Shown in pieces: positions 1-10,094 of a stretch of 64,000 bases of DNA. Position 1 is the stretch's first letter. Each line of letters opens with the position of its first letter. The notes under the pieces were generated by a model. The model did not search any database. It was not told the origin of the DNA and was given only the letters and a program-made list of their open reading frames with translations. The position numbers and the translations under genes were made by a program. Source of the stretch: Xestospongia bergquistia (lineage: Eukaryota; Porifera; Demospongiae; Haplosclerida; Petrosiidae); assembly GCA_963965975.1 (NCBI GenBank), contig OZ014418.1, positions 1,107,275-1,171,274 of the forward strand, written 5' to 3'.

Positions 1-244
1 CATCTTACTTGCTTTGCTGTCATTACTTCACTCATATTAGTCATGACAAGATTTTTATTATGACAGTAGCACATATATGTTATATATATAGTGTAGTCTG
101 GGATAAAACAACCTTTATCAGTAATATAGTGGAACTAGCTAAAACATAATTATAATAATTATAATAATATTGTGATCTAATGTACAGCTATGTAGTCTTA
201 GGTTCTTCAAATTCCATATTCCAGGCCATGTACAGGATTAAGTT

Positions 245-1339
245 TTAGTTAATTCGTTCATCATATTCTCTCTCCACATTGCTTTCAGATACAAAAGGAT
301 AACTGGTAGGAGCTGTCACAGTGACACCATATTGAGTAAAGTCTGAGTTTACACCAATAAGAGGTTTGTGTTCAGTGACATTAGAGTTCATTACTATTTT
401 CTTTCTCTTAACACAGCACTTACAAAAGACTCGCATGAATTTTATTACATTATTCCTAAATTCTGAAAGCGTTACTAGATAAACTATAGTAAAAAGTCCT
501 GCAAAGAACCCCACACTGGCAGATGATATGGCATGACTGAAAAACATCCATTTCATATACTTTCCACTTGTTGAAGCTTGGTATATGCGATTTCCAAGTG
601 CAATGCAATTGAGAACCTGATGCATTACTGGAAACCCAATCAAGGGTAAAGTTTGTTTGAGTGCTTTACGATAATCTAAAGAAGTGTTATTGTAACAAGA
701 TCGTTTGCACAAAGTAACTAGCACAACAACCAAAGCAATATTATTGAGGATTAGCCCTAAGAATAGTTCAACATACATTGTTGCATAAACCTCTATCATT
801 CCTTCCTTATTCCACGAGCAGTCATCATTGTATAGTCTAATAAAACACCATGCACCTGATATACCATAGTTGTTATGAACAAAAGGTATCCAGGCAATTA
901 TTAATGGAAAAACCCATGGGAAGAAAAGATAGAAAGGTTCTAATTTAGTGATATTCTGATAACATCTGTCAAAGAGGACCATAATTGTCAAATGTAGAGT
1001 AACCATTAGAGTAGAAAATAGCATAACCAATACTGAGTACTCAATAAAGAAGCCTTCAGCCACACACCATTTGTAATGCTCTCCTTTCCAATAGTTCTGC
1101 CACAAAGCAAGAATCAGGAACATGGTAGCAAAACTGAAAGATAAAACGCCAAAAAGTAGATACAGGATTATTCTGTTTGTTAGTAATTTGTACATACGAA
1201 ATACAACAATCAAGACAATAGCAAGTATGCAAATAAACGCAGAGACAGCTGCAGTACTACTGAAGACTATTAGTACTGGCAGGAAATCATTCTTAATAGA
1301 ATGATTACAAAAGATATCTTCTGAACTATTAGACAACAT
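245..1339 (-). CDS. Seven-transmembrane receptor, intact array copy 1
   Basis: A single-exon 364-residue membrane protein. The short N-terminus carries two N-glycosylation sequons (N4, N12). Seven hydrophobic segments follow, at roughly residues 21-47, 57-79, 92-124, 136-155, 188-212, 231-252 and 266-292. There is a Cys at the top of TM3 (WCVAEG) and another in extracellular loop 2 (GAWCFIR), the pair that normally forms the conserved disulfide. After TM7 comes a Cys-rich basic tail (FCKCCVKRKK) that looks palmitoylated. The WC motif in loop 2 and the overall plan recall the cAMP-receptor-like/GPR157 group rather than rhodopsin-class receptors; that family placement is an inference, the 7TM fold is not. 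Ligand unknown. The start is the first ATG and matches the starts of the paralogues. Closest relatives are the other copies in this window. Confidence 0.88.
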   Translation of the reverse strand: MLSNSSEDIFCNHSIKNDFLPVLIVFSSTAAVSAFICILAIVLIVVFRMYKLLTNRIILYLLFGVLSFSFATMFLILALWQNYWKGEHYKWCVAEGFFIEYSVLVMLFSTLMVTLHLTIMVLFDRCYQNITKLEPFYLFFPWVFPLIIAWIPFVHNNYGISGAWCFIRLYNDDCSWNKEGMIEVYATMYVELFLGLILNNIALVVVLVTLCKRSCYNNTSLDYRKALKQTLPLIGFPVMHQVLNCIALGNRIYQASTSGKYMKWMFFSHAISSASVGFFAGLFTIVYLVTLSEFRNNVIKFMRVFCKCCVKRKKIVMNSNVTEHKPLIGVNSDFTQYGVTVTAPTSYPFVSESNVEREYDERIN

Positions 1340-1410
1340 ATTGTATAGAGTCTATATACAGAGATATATTTATATATACGCTGCTACAAGCAGAAGAAAA
1401 CAAAGTGAGG

Positions 1411-1481
1411 AGATCAAGTGACTTATAAGATCACATGTCTATATAACTAATAGGTCAAAGTACTTTCAGTATGAGCTAATT
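1411..1481 (-). promoter_or_regulatory. 5' flank block shared by the receptor genes
   Basis: About 70 bp upstream of copy 1, including GTGACTTATAAGATCACAT on the plus strand and a run around ATAGGTCAAAGTACTTTC. It recurs upstream of the copies starting near 6725, 11500 and 12771 (about 6843-6910, 11597-11668, 12866-12939). The block may hold shared promoter elements or may simply be a recently duplicated flank; sequence alone does not decide. Confidence 0.4.
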
Positions 1482-1728
1482 GTGACCTGATTTGCGATAA
1501 GGGACCATGTCCAACAAAACATTTGTGATGAGATTTATGAAAAAAGCCCATGCACTGTTAAAAAAACATCTCAAAAACGTTTTGTATACATACAGTTGCT
1601 ATATATGTACAACTATTCATAGTAACTGTATATATGTATACAAAACTGTTTTTGAGGTGTTTTTACAGCGATTCTTTTAAATTACAAATGTTTTGACAAA
1701 AGTAGTCCCTTGTTGGAAATCAGGTCAC
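1482..1728. mobile_element. 247-bp foldback MITE with AATT target duplication (copy 1)
   Basis: The ends are inverted repeats beginning GTGACCTGATTT, and the interior folds back on itself (arms around CTCAAAAAC and GTATACATA). AATT flanks both ends (1478-1481, 1729-1732). The equivalent flanks near 6910 and 11665 read straight through CTAATTAGTAG or a close variant, giving empty sites. It has no coding capacity. The same insertion is present at 12940-13190, so it predates the segmental duplication. Confidence 0.8.
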
Positions 1729-2017
1729 AATTAGTAGTGATTATAGCATATGAATTATAAGTCTGTGTGATCTCTGTTTGAAGTTTTTAAATGAAACCTT
1801 CTTATAATCTCACTACATGTAGTCAAAGATCAATACATTTGATTTCTGGAAGATTACTACAATGCAAACTTTAAACTAAAATGTATGGAGGATCATGATC
1901 AATTTGATATAGAAAAAAATATTTCAAGGTATTTTAATTAGCAACACATATACAACTAAATTACAATGATGAACAAGTCATACTAGACAGTGTCTGATTA
2001 ATTATTGTCAGATTCAT

Positions 2018-2604
2018 TTATAGAATATGTGAATAGTTAGAGTTCCAATCTCGTTCAAATATAAGTTTTAATTGTTCCTGAATAGTATTATTATAATTAG
2101 GCATTGTTGTATTGGTGGTTTGATTGACAATACAACTAACACCAGCTGTATTTATAAAATAATCACCAGACCAATTTGAAGTGCCTAATAACATAAAATA
2201 TAAGAAATTTAGTTGTAGAGCACAGTAAAGCTGAGGTATACTAAACAATATACTATTAAAATAGTAGTATATTTGTGAATGACCAATATAAGCAGCATTA
2301 TCTGTGACCATGTACTTATTATGATTGACTCTTGAGTAAGGAATTGACTTGTTGGATAGATGAGGTACAATAAAAAAACCTCTAGAAATAAAGTAAATAT
2401 AAGACTAAGTTCTAGCATTCTGTATAAATTCTAACCATTTCAATACTGCCATTAGAAGGTCCTGTAATATTCCAGGACCCTAAACTTTTCAAGAAATCAG
2501 ACATATCACAAGGGGTATATTCCCAATAACTTCTTACGAGACGAACATTTATTCCCTTCTCATAGGCAACTTTACATAGGGCATCATCAATCACAGGCCA
2601 ATAC
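2018..2604 (-). pseudogene. PLD3/4-like gene fragment (last three exons only)
   Basis: Copies of exons 7, 8 and 9 of the PLD gene at 13480-18077: 2436-2604, 2284-2381 and 2018-2184. The second HKD motif region (VNHNKYMVTDNAAYIG, then TSNWSGDYF) is readable. The exons encoding the transmembrane anchor and first HKD motif are absent. The exon 8 copy has seven A residues at 2372-2378 (plus strand) where the intact gene has six, so it is frameshifted. Splice sites are mostly retained, consistent with recent origin. It is a non-functional by-product of the segmental duplication. Confidence 0.85.
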
Positions 2605-3072
2605 CTAATAATACAATTTGAGTCAAAATTATGCAAAGAATATTTCAGAGGCTAACAATGACTGGTTATTATGTTGATATGATTATAATGGTCCATTGTC
2701 AATTTCAGTCACACAAATGGAACCAAGATCTGGAACCAGTCTCATAGCATTATCTGAGTATGTGGAATGTGCTTAATTGTTATCAACACATCGGACTTTA
2801 GGGTTTAGGTTCTTGAATAGTTGTATAGCTACAAAATAGTCTGGTTCCTGATTTAGATTCCATTAGTGCAACTAAAACTAATGGCATAACATATGATTCA
2901 TAATAATATAGATTATGAATGGTTATTGGATTATATCCTTGTACATGTGACTATGTAGCTATTGATGCTCTTGTGACTATATCATTATATGAATGCTTTT
3001 ATTATGACTTCATACAGTTATGGATAATCTATAAACATTTAATTTTAAAGTCAACACACAAACACATGATGC

Positions 3073-3156
3073 ACTACTGTAGGTTATCAGAATTGGTAGG
3101 AAATCATTCTTAATAGAATGATTGCAAAATATATCATCTGAATTATTGGATGACAT
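3073..3156 (-). pseudogene. Receptor N-terminal relic at a duplication breakpoint
   Basis: Read on the minus strand from an ATG at 3156, this gives the receptor N-terminus (DIFCNHSIKNDFLP) and then diverges where the duplicated PLD segment begins at about 3072. The rest of the receptor was probably lost when that segment arrived. Confidence 0.75.
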
Positions 3157-3810
3157 ACTGATTAATGAACACACACTAAAAGGAGCTTAAGACAACCTGG
3201 AATATTTTCAGGACTGGAGCAAATTCATAATAAATAGCAGTGCCTAATAAGGCCTGGCAGGAAATACACATTATTGCTCAATGATTTCCATTGCTTAAAC
3301 TTATAAACATAAAAAAATAAACTGCAAAATATGAAAACATATCACACGACAATCACTTAATTCGCACCTTTCAGCTGAAGTGTGTCAAGTAGCCAGGACT
3401 CTAAAGACAAGTTGTTATATTATATGATTAAAGTGAAGTGGTATTTAAGTTCAGAGTGATTTGCATGGATTGTATCAAATAGAGGCAGGTCCTTGATCTT
3501 TTAATGTCTTAATAGTAAGGCATTATTGATTCTAAGAAAACTACAATTGCTTTGACCTATATACATTCATAATTCAAGTGGCTATATCTTCAGTACATCT
3601 GTTAATATATCTCAACACTGACTACAATTAATATTAATTCTGTCAAGTTTAAATTCTAACTTTAGGTAGCACTGTAGCAGAATCAAAATAACAAATATTA
3701 ATCATAATAACGAAATGGAGTGAGATAAAACATAATTATAATAATACTGTGATCTAATGTACAGTGTATATAGTCTCAGGTTCTTCCAGGCCATGTACAG
3801 GACTACTTTG
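3157..3810. other. Intergenic, no gene seen
   Basis: AT-rich sequence between the receptor relic and the next receptor copy. I see no ORF with family resemblance and no strong repeat, only a short 3' flank shared with other copies around 3725-3795. Confidence 0.5.
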
Positions 3811-4906
3811 TTAGTTGATTTCTTTATCATATTCTCTCTCCACAACGCTTTCAGACACAAAAGGATAACTGGTTGGATCTGTCACAGTGATACCATATTG
3901 AGTAAAATGATCTTCTCCAATAAGTGGCTCATGTTCAGTGATATCAGTGTTTATTACTTTCTTCTTTCTCTTAACACAGCATTTACAAAAGACTTGCACA
4001 AATTTCATTACATTATTCCTGAATTCTGAAAGTGTTATTAAATAAACTATAGTAAAAAGTCCAGCAAAGAACCCCCAACTGGCAGCTGTAATGGCATGAA
4101 TGAAAAACATCCATTTAACATACCTTCCACTTATTGCTGATTGGTATATGCGGTTTGCAAGAACAATCCAACTAAGCACCTGATATATCAATGGAAAGCC
4201 AATTAATGGTAGAGCCTGTTTGAGTGCTTTACGATAATCCAAAGAAGTGTTATTGTAACAAGATCGTTTGCACAAAGTAACTAGCACAACAACCAAAGCA
4301 ATATTATTGAGGATTAGCCCTAAAAATAGTTCACCATACACTGTTCCATAAACCTCTATCATCCCTTCCTTATTCCAAGAGCAGTCATCATTGTATAGTC
4401 TAATAAAACACCATGGACCTGATATACCATAGTTGTTATGAACAAAAGGTATCCAGGCAATTATAGCTGGAAATATCCAAGGAAAGAGGAGATATAAAGG
4501 CTCTAGTTTAGTCATACTCTCATAGTATTTGGCAAAGAGGACCATATTTGTCAAATGTAAAGTGACCACGTACAAGAGTAGATAGAAGCATAACCCACAC
4601 TGAATATTCAACAAAGAATCCTTCAGCCACACACCATTGATAGTTTTCTCCCTTCCAGTAGTTTTGCCACAATGCAGACATTTGAATCAACGTAGCAAGA
4701 CAGAAAGATAAAGCAGCCACAAGTAGATACAGGATTATTCTGTTTGTTAATAATTTGTACATACGAAATAAGACAATCAAGGCAATAGCAAGTATACACA
4801 TCAATGCAGAGACAGCTCCAGTACTACTGAAGGCTATCAGTACTGGTAGGAAATCATTCTTAATAGAATGATTACAAAAGATATCTTCTGGTTTCTTAGA
4901 CAACAT
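3811..4906 (-). pseudogene. Seven-transmembrane receptor, array copy 2, frameshifted
   Basis: Start, seven TM segments, loop-2 WC motif and Cys-rich tail are all recognisable, but the reading frame breaks in TM3. At about 4570-4573 there are four extra bases (GTAC) compared with the other copies, so TM1-3 and TM3-tail lie in different frames. The downstream part still looks undamaged, so the break is recent. A sequencing error is possible but a 4-bp error is less likely than a real indel. No splice sites are placed to remove it. Confidence 0.85.
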
Positions 4907-5179
4907 ATTTGTATAGAGATATATTTATATATACGCTGCCACAATAGATTTCTGATTGCTTTCAATTTCTGAATGAAGAACACGACCAGGAAGAAATATG
5001 TTGAGATCAAATGGCAAGAGAACACACGACCAAGTCAAAGTATATAGAGAGTAGAGTGTGGTTATATTGTGGTTAATTAAATTCCCACCCATATACAACG
5101 TTGCATTGTATCGATAATTTACTCTATTTAAAGGCCAGGAATGAATATAAATAAATTACAATGATAAACAAGTCATACT

Positions 5180-5290
5180 AGTATTAATTGATTTTAAACA
5201 TGATCATAATATTCTCTCTCCAAATTACTCTCAGATGTATAATAATAACTGGTTGGATTTGTAACTATACTCTACAATTCAAAATGTCCA
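5180..5290 (-). pseudogene. Decayed receptor C-terminal remnant
   Basis: Faint match to the end of the receptor genes (the segment encoding the final SESxxEREYD-type residues and the YxFV/TDPT tail). No open frame. Similar remnants lie at about 7205-7530, 9485-9700 and 11950-12345, suggesting an older, now dead set of interleaved copies. Confidence 0.5.
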
Positions 5291-5630
5291 CAACTATAGA
5301 AGAAATAACAGCATACACATAGAACAATGAAAAGTACTAAAGTACAGAACCTTACTAGCCATGTGTACAGTTATATAGTATGACACTATGTTTGTCACAT
5401 CTTTGCTGTCATTATTTCACTCATATTAGTTATGACAAGAATTTTATTATGACAGTAGCACATATATCTTATATATAGTGTAGTCTGGGATAAAATAACC
5501 CTTATCAGTAATATAGTGGAACTAGCTAAGACATAATTATAATAATTATAATAATATTGTGATCTAATGTATAGCTATGTATCTCAGGTTCTTCAAATTC
5601 CATATTCCAGGCCATGTACAGGATTAAGTT

Positions 5631-6725
5631 TTAGTTAATTCGTTCATCATATTCTCTCTCCACATTGCTTTCAGACACAAAAGGATAACTGGTAGGAGCT
5701 GTCACAGTGGTCCCATATCGAGTAAAATGATCTGAGTCTGGACCAATAATGTGTTCATATTCGGTAACATCACTGTTCTCTATTTTTTTCTTTCTCTTAA
5801 CACAGCACTTACAAAAGACTCGGATGAATTTCATCACATTATATCTAAATTCTGAAAGTGCTATTAGGTAAATGATAGTAAAAAGTCCTGCGAAGAACCC
5901 CCAACTGGCAGCTGTAACAGCATGACCAAAAAACATCAATTTCATATACTTTCCACTTATTGAAGCTTGGTATATGCGATTTCCAAGTGCAATCCAACTG
6001 AGAACCTGATACATCACTGGAAACCCAATCAAGGGCAGAGTTTGTTTGAGTGCTTTACGATAATCCAAAGAAGTGTTATTGTAACAAGATCGTTTGCACA
6101 AAGTAACTAATACAACAGTCAAAGCAATATTATTAAGGATTAGCCCAAGAAATAGTTCACCATACCATGTTGCATAAACCTCTATCATTCCTTCCTTATT
6201 CCAGGAACAGTCATTATTGTAAAGCTTTATCCAACACCATGGACCTGATACACCATAGTTGTTATGAACAAAGGGTATCCAGGCAATTATAGCTGGAAAT
6301 ATCCAAGGAAAGAGGAGATAGAAAGGCTCTAGTTTAGTCATACTCTCATAGTATTTGGCAAAGAGGACCATATTTGTCAGATGTAAAGTGACCATAAGAG
6401 TAGATAGAAGCATAACCCACACTGAATATTCAACAAAGAATCCTTCAGCCACACACCATTGATAGTTTTCTCCCTTCCAGTAGTTTTGCCACAATGCAGA
6501 CATTTGAATCAACGTAGCAAAACAGAAAGATAAAACAGCCACAAGTAGATACAGGATTATTCTGTTTGTTAGTAATTTATACATACGAAATAAGACAATC
6601 AAGGCAATAGCAAGTATACACATCAATGCAGAGACAGCTCCAGTACTACTGAAGGTTAATAGGACTGGTAGGAAATCATTCTTAATAGAATGATTACAAA
6701 AGATATCATCTGAATCATTAGACAT
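5631..6725 (-). CDS. Seven-transmembrane receptor, intact array copy 3
   Basis: Intact single-exon receptor, 364 residues from the ATG at 6725 (MSNDSDD), the start homologous to the other copies. An in-frame ATG at 6740 would add MYVSV. It has N-terminal sequons, seven TM segments, a TM3 Cys (WCVAEG), loop-2 GPWCWIK and a C-terminal FCKCCVKRKKK palmitoylation-type tail. It is very close to pseudogene copies 2, 5 and 6 in TM1-3. Compared with copies 1 and 4 it differs mostly around TM2-TM3 and in the distal tail, so two subgroups alternate along the array. Upstream is the shared flank block and an (AT)n run (6769-6796). Confidence 0.88.
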   Translation of the reverse strand: MSNDSDDIFCNHSIKNDFLPVLLTFSSTGAVSALMCILAIALIVLFRMYKLLTNRIILYLLVAVLSFCFATLIQMSALWQNYWKGENYQWCVAEGFFVEYSVWVMLLSTLMVTLHLTNMVLFAKYYESMTKLEPFYLLFPWIFPAIIAWIPFVHNNYGVSGPWCWIKLYNNDCSWNKEGMIEVYATWYGELFLGLILNNIALTVVLVTLCKRSCYNNTSLDYRKALKQTLPLIGFPVMYQVLSWIALGNRIYQASISGKYMKLMFFGHAVTAASWGFFAGLFTIIYLIALSEFRYNVMKFIRVFCKCCVKRKKKIENSDVTEYEHIIGPDSDHFTRYGTTVTAPTSYPFVSESNVEREYDERIN

Positions 6726-6767
6726 CACACTTACATACAATTGCTGAGATTATACACTATACCACAG

Positions 6768-6799
<32 letters not shown>

Positions 6800-7204
6800 G
6801 CTCTCACAAATGAAAAAGTAGAAGAGAATAATAAAGTGAAGAGATCAAGTGACTTATAAGATCACATGACTGTATAACTAATAGGTCAAAGTACTTTCAG
6901 TATGATCTAATTATAGTAGTGATTATAGTATATCAACTAAGTCATATCTGTGTGTTCTCTGTTTGAGGTTTTCTTCTGTGCTATATCTAATACAAAATGA
7001 AACCTTCTTATAATCTCATTACATGTAGTCAAAGAGCAATACATTTGATTTCTGGAAGATTACTACATTGCAAACTTCAAACTAAAATGTCTAGAGGATC
7101 GTGATCAATTTGATATAGAAAAAAGATTTCAAGGCATTTTAATTAGCAGCATATATATATACAAATAAATTAAATGATGAACAAGTCATACTAGACAGTG
7201 TTTG

Positions 7205-7530
7205 ATTAATTATTAAGAATAACTGGTTAAATTTGTCACCGTAATTCCATATCAAGTAAAATGATAGTCTATACCAGTAACTATTCTCCTCCATGCAGAA
7301 ACTAGATCGTTTCCTCTTTTTCTTACAGCAACACTTACAATAAGAGATTTGCTTTACAAGATATAAAATATAGTAAACAGACTTACAAAGAACTCACAAC
7401 TATCTTCAAATTATTTACATCAATTGTATTTTAATTAAATGATAAATATCTCCCTCAATATTCCTTGCATGGACACTGTTTTTTAAGCCAATCAAGGCTT
7501 TTAAGTGTTTTATTTACAATATATACCATG
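7205..7530 (-). pseudogene. Decayed receptor remnant (tail to TM6)
   Basis: Weak collinear matches to the receptor tail (Cys/Lys/Arg-coding stretch near 7310-7345), TM7 (near 7360-7400) and TM6 (CCAATCAAGG near 7488). Many stops and indels; no expressed product expected. Confidence 0.5.
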
Positions 7531-8062
7531 GTGTTATAGATGTTCATAGATAATAAAGTTTTATCCAATAAATTGTCACTATAATTATGTACACTATAAG
7601 ATATGCTACTGTCTTAACTATTTCCTTTATTCTATTATCTAAGTAAACCAACACTATGAACTTTATGGTATGAGTAGTAAACATATATAATGTTCATAGA
7701 TAAGTATATGATGTTTACATCCAATAAAGTAGTATGCATTTCTATATGTACAATATAACAATATATACTGAACTTTATTTAATGGGTACATTCTATATCT
7801 ATGCATTATTATGTACATTAATTTGGGGGAGTCAGCACCTGTCATAGCTTTTCTGTCATAATAAATTTACTCTTACATATCAATTATGATAAGAATTCTA
7901 TCAAGACAGTAGCATAAGTTTTAATGTAGTCATACTTTATCGGATAAACAATCATGATATAATATATATATAATGTAATTATAATAATGCTGTGACCTAT
8001 TAAAAGTACACTCTATATATGTAGTCTCAGATTCTTCCTTATTCTGTGTGCATGATTGTTTT
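7531..8062. other. Intergenic, no gene seen
   Basis: AT-rich spacer between the relic and receptor copy 4. Short imperfect direct repeats (near 7540-7580 and 7685-7730) but nothing coding. Confidence 0.5.
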
Positions 8063-9157
8063 TTAGTTCACTTGTTCATCATATTCTCTCTCCACATTGC
8101 TTTCAGACACCAAAGGATAACTGGTTGGATCTGTTAAAGTGATACCATATTGAGTAAAATGATCTTCTGAGTCTACACCAATAAGAGGTTCGTGGTCAGT
8201 GTTTATTACTTTCTTCTTTCTCTTAACACAGCATTTACAAAAGACTTGCACAAATTTCATTACATTATTCCTGAATTCTGAAAGTGTTATTAGATAAACT
8301 ATAGTAAAAAGTCCCGCAAAGAAACCCCAACTGGCAGCTGTAACGGCATGGGTGAAAAACATCCATTTAACATATTTTCCACTTGTTGCTGATTGGTATA
8401 TGCGGTTTGCAAGAGCAATCCAAGTAAGCACCTGATATATTATTGGAAAGCCAATTAATGGTAGAGTTTGTTTAAGTGCTTTACGATAATCCAAAGAAGT
8501 GTTATTGTAACAAGATCGTTTGCACAAAGTAACTAGTACAACAGCTAGAGCAATATTATTAAGAATTTGCCCTAAAAATAGTTCACCATACAATGTTGCA
8601 TAAACCTCTATCATTCCTTCCTTATTCCACGAGCAGTCGTCATTGTATAGCCTAATAAAACACCATGCACCTGATATACCATAGTTGTTATGAACAAGTG
8701 GTATCCAGGCAATTATTAATGGCAAAATCCATGGGAAGAAAAGATAGAAAGGTTCTAGTTTAGTGATATTCTGATAGCATCTGTCAAAGAGGACCATAAT
8801 TGTCAAATGTAGAGTAACCATTAGAGTAGAAAATAGCATAACCAAGTCTGAGTACTCATTAAAAAGAGCTTCAGCCACACACCATTTGTAGTGCTCTCTT
8901 TTCCAATAGTTCTGCCAAAGGGCAAGGATCAGGAACATATTAGCAAGACAAAAAGATAAAGCAGCCACAAGTAGATACAGGATTATTCTGTTTGTCAGTG
9001 ATTTGTACATACGAAATATGACAATCAAGACAATAGCAAGTATACAAACAAATGCAGAGACAGCTGCAGTACTACTACAGGCTATCAGTACTGGAAAGAA
9101 ATCATTTTTAATAGAACGATTACAAAAGATATCTTCTGAATTATTATTAGACACCAT
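8063..9157 (-). CDS. Seven-transmembrane receptor, intact array copy 4
   Basis: Intact 364-residue single-exon receptor (start MVSNNNSEDIFC). Seven TM segments, TM3 Cys (WCVAEA), loop-2 GAWCFIR and tail FCKCCVKRKKK. In TM2-TM4 it follows copy 1 (CYQNITKLEPFYLFFPW) while its tail follows copy 2 (KKVINT, DHFTQYGIT), a mosaic that suggests gene conversion or unequal exchange. Loop 3 (CKRSCYNNTSLDYRKALKQ) is almost identical in all copies, pointing to constraint on the G-protein-facing side. Confidence 0.88.
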   Translation of the reverse strand: MVSNNNSEDIFCNRSIKNDFFPVLIACSSTAAVSAFVCILAIVLIVIFRMYKSLTNRIILYLLVAALSFCLANMFLILALWQNYWKREHYKWCVAEALFNEYSDLVMLFSTLMVTLHLTIMVLFDRCYQNITKLEPFYLFFPWILPLIIAWIPLVHNNYGISGAWCFIRLYNDDCSWNKEGMIEVYATLYGELFLGQILNNIALAVVLVTLCKRSCYNNTSLDYRKALKQTLPLIGFPIIYQVLTWIALANRIYQSATSGKYVKWMFFTHAVTAASWGFFAGLFTIVYLITLSEFRNNVMKFVQVFCKCCVKRKKKVINTDHEPLIGVDSEDHFTQYGITLTDPTSYPLVSESNVEREYDEQVN

Positions 9158-9484
9158 ATTTGTATAGAGTCTACAGAGATATATTTATACGCTGACACAG
9201 TGGGTTTCTGATTGCTTTCAATTTCTGAGTGAAGAACACGAGAGAAATAAGTTGAGATCAAATGGAAAATTAAAGAGAACACACGACTACACAGTCCAAG
9301 TCAAAGTGTATATATAGAGAGAGGAATGTGCGGAGGTTTCAATTATGCTCAGTTAAATTGTGGTTAATTAAATGCCCACCTATGCAAGTTGTAAGGTTCT
9401 ATGCTCAATACAATTACTTTATTTAAAGGCCAGGAATAACAAGTAATAAATTACAGTAGTAAACAAATCATGCTAGTATCGATT

Positions 9485-9700
9485 TTAAGTGTGATCATAT
9501 TATTCTCTCTCCGCTTCACTTTCAGATAACTGAGATGTATAACAATAACTGGTTAAATTTGTCACTGTAATTCCGGTCTATATCTGTAAGTGTTCTCCTC
9601 CATCAGAAACTAGATCATTTTCTTATATAGCAAGATTTACAACAAATTATTTACCTTACATTTCTAAATTCTGAAAGTGTTCCAATATAAAATATAGTAA
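9485..9700 (-). pseudogene. Decayed receptor C-terminal remnant
   Basis: Same kind of relic as at 5180-5290 and 7205-7530, matching the final tail and part of TM7 with several disruptions. The following ~370 bp (9700-10090) match 5270-5640, so the relic and the 3' flank of the next gene were duplicated as a unit. Confidence 0.5.
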
Positions 9701-10094
9701 ACAACTCTACAATTCAAAATGTCCACAACTATAGAAGAAATAACAGCATACACATAGAACAATGAAAAGTACTAAAGTACAGAACCTTACTAGTCGTGTG
9801 TACAGCTATATAGTTCACGCTATATTTGTCACATTTTTGCTACCATAATTTCACTCATATCAGTTATGATAGGAGTTTTATTATAACAGTAACGTATGTT
9901 ATATATAGTGTAGTCTGGGATAAAATAACTCTTATCAGTAAAACAGTGCATTGGAGTAGGAACAGTAATATAGTGAAACTAGCTAAGACATTAATTATAT
10001 TAATTATAATAATATTGTGATCTAATGTATATAGCTATGTAGTCTCAGGTTTGTCGAATCCATATTCCAGGCCATGTAGAGGATTAAGTTTTAG

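Larger units (their letters stand above)
1406..3072. repeat. Segmental duplication, copy A (partner about 12862-14518)
   Basis: About 1.65 kb aligns nearly base for base with about 12862-14518. It covers a receptor 5' flank, the foldback MITE and the last three exons of the PLD gene. The alignment stops abruptly near 3072 (partner 14518), where copy A runs into a receptor N-terminal relic and copy B continues into the PLD intron. Confidence 0.85.
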
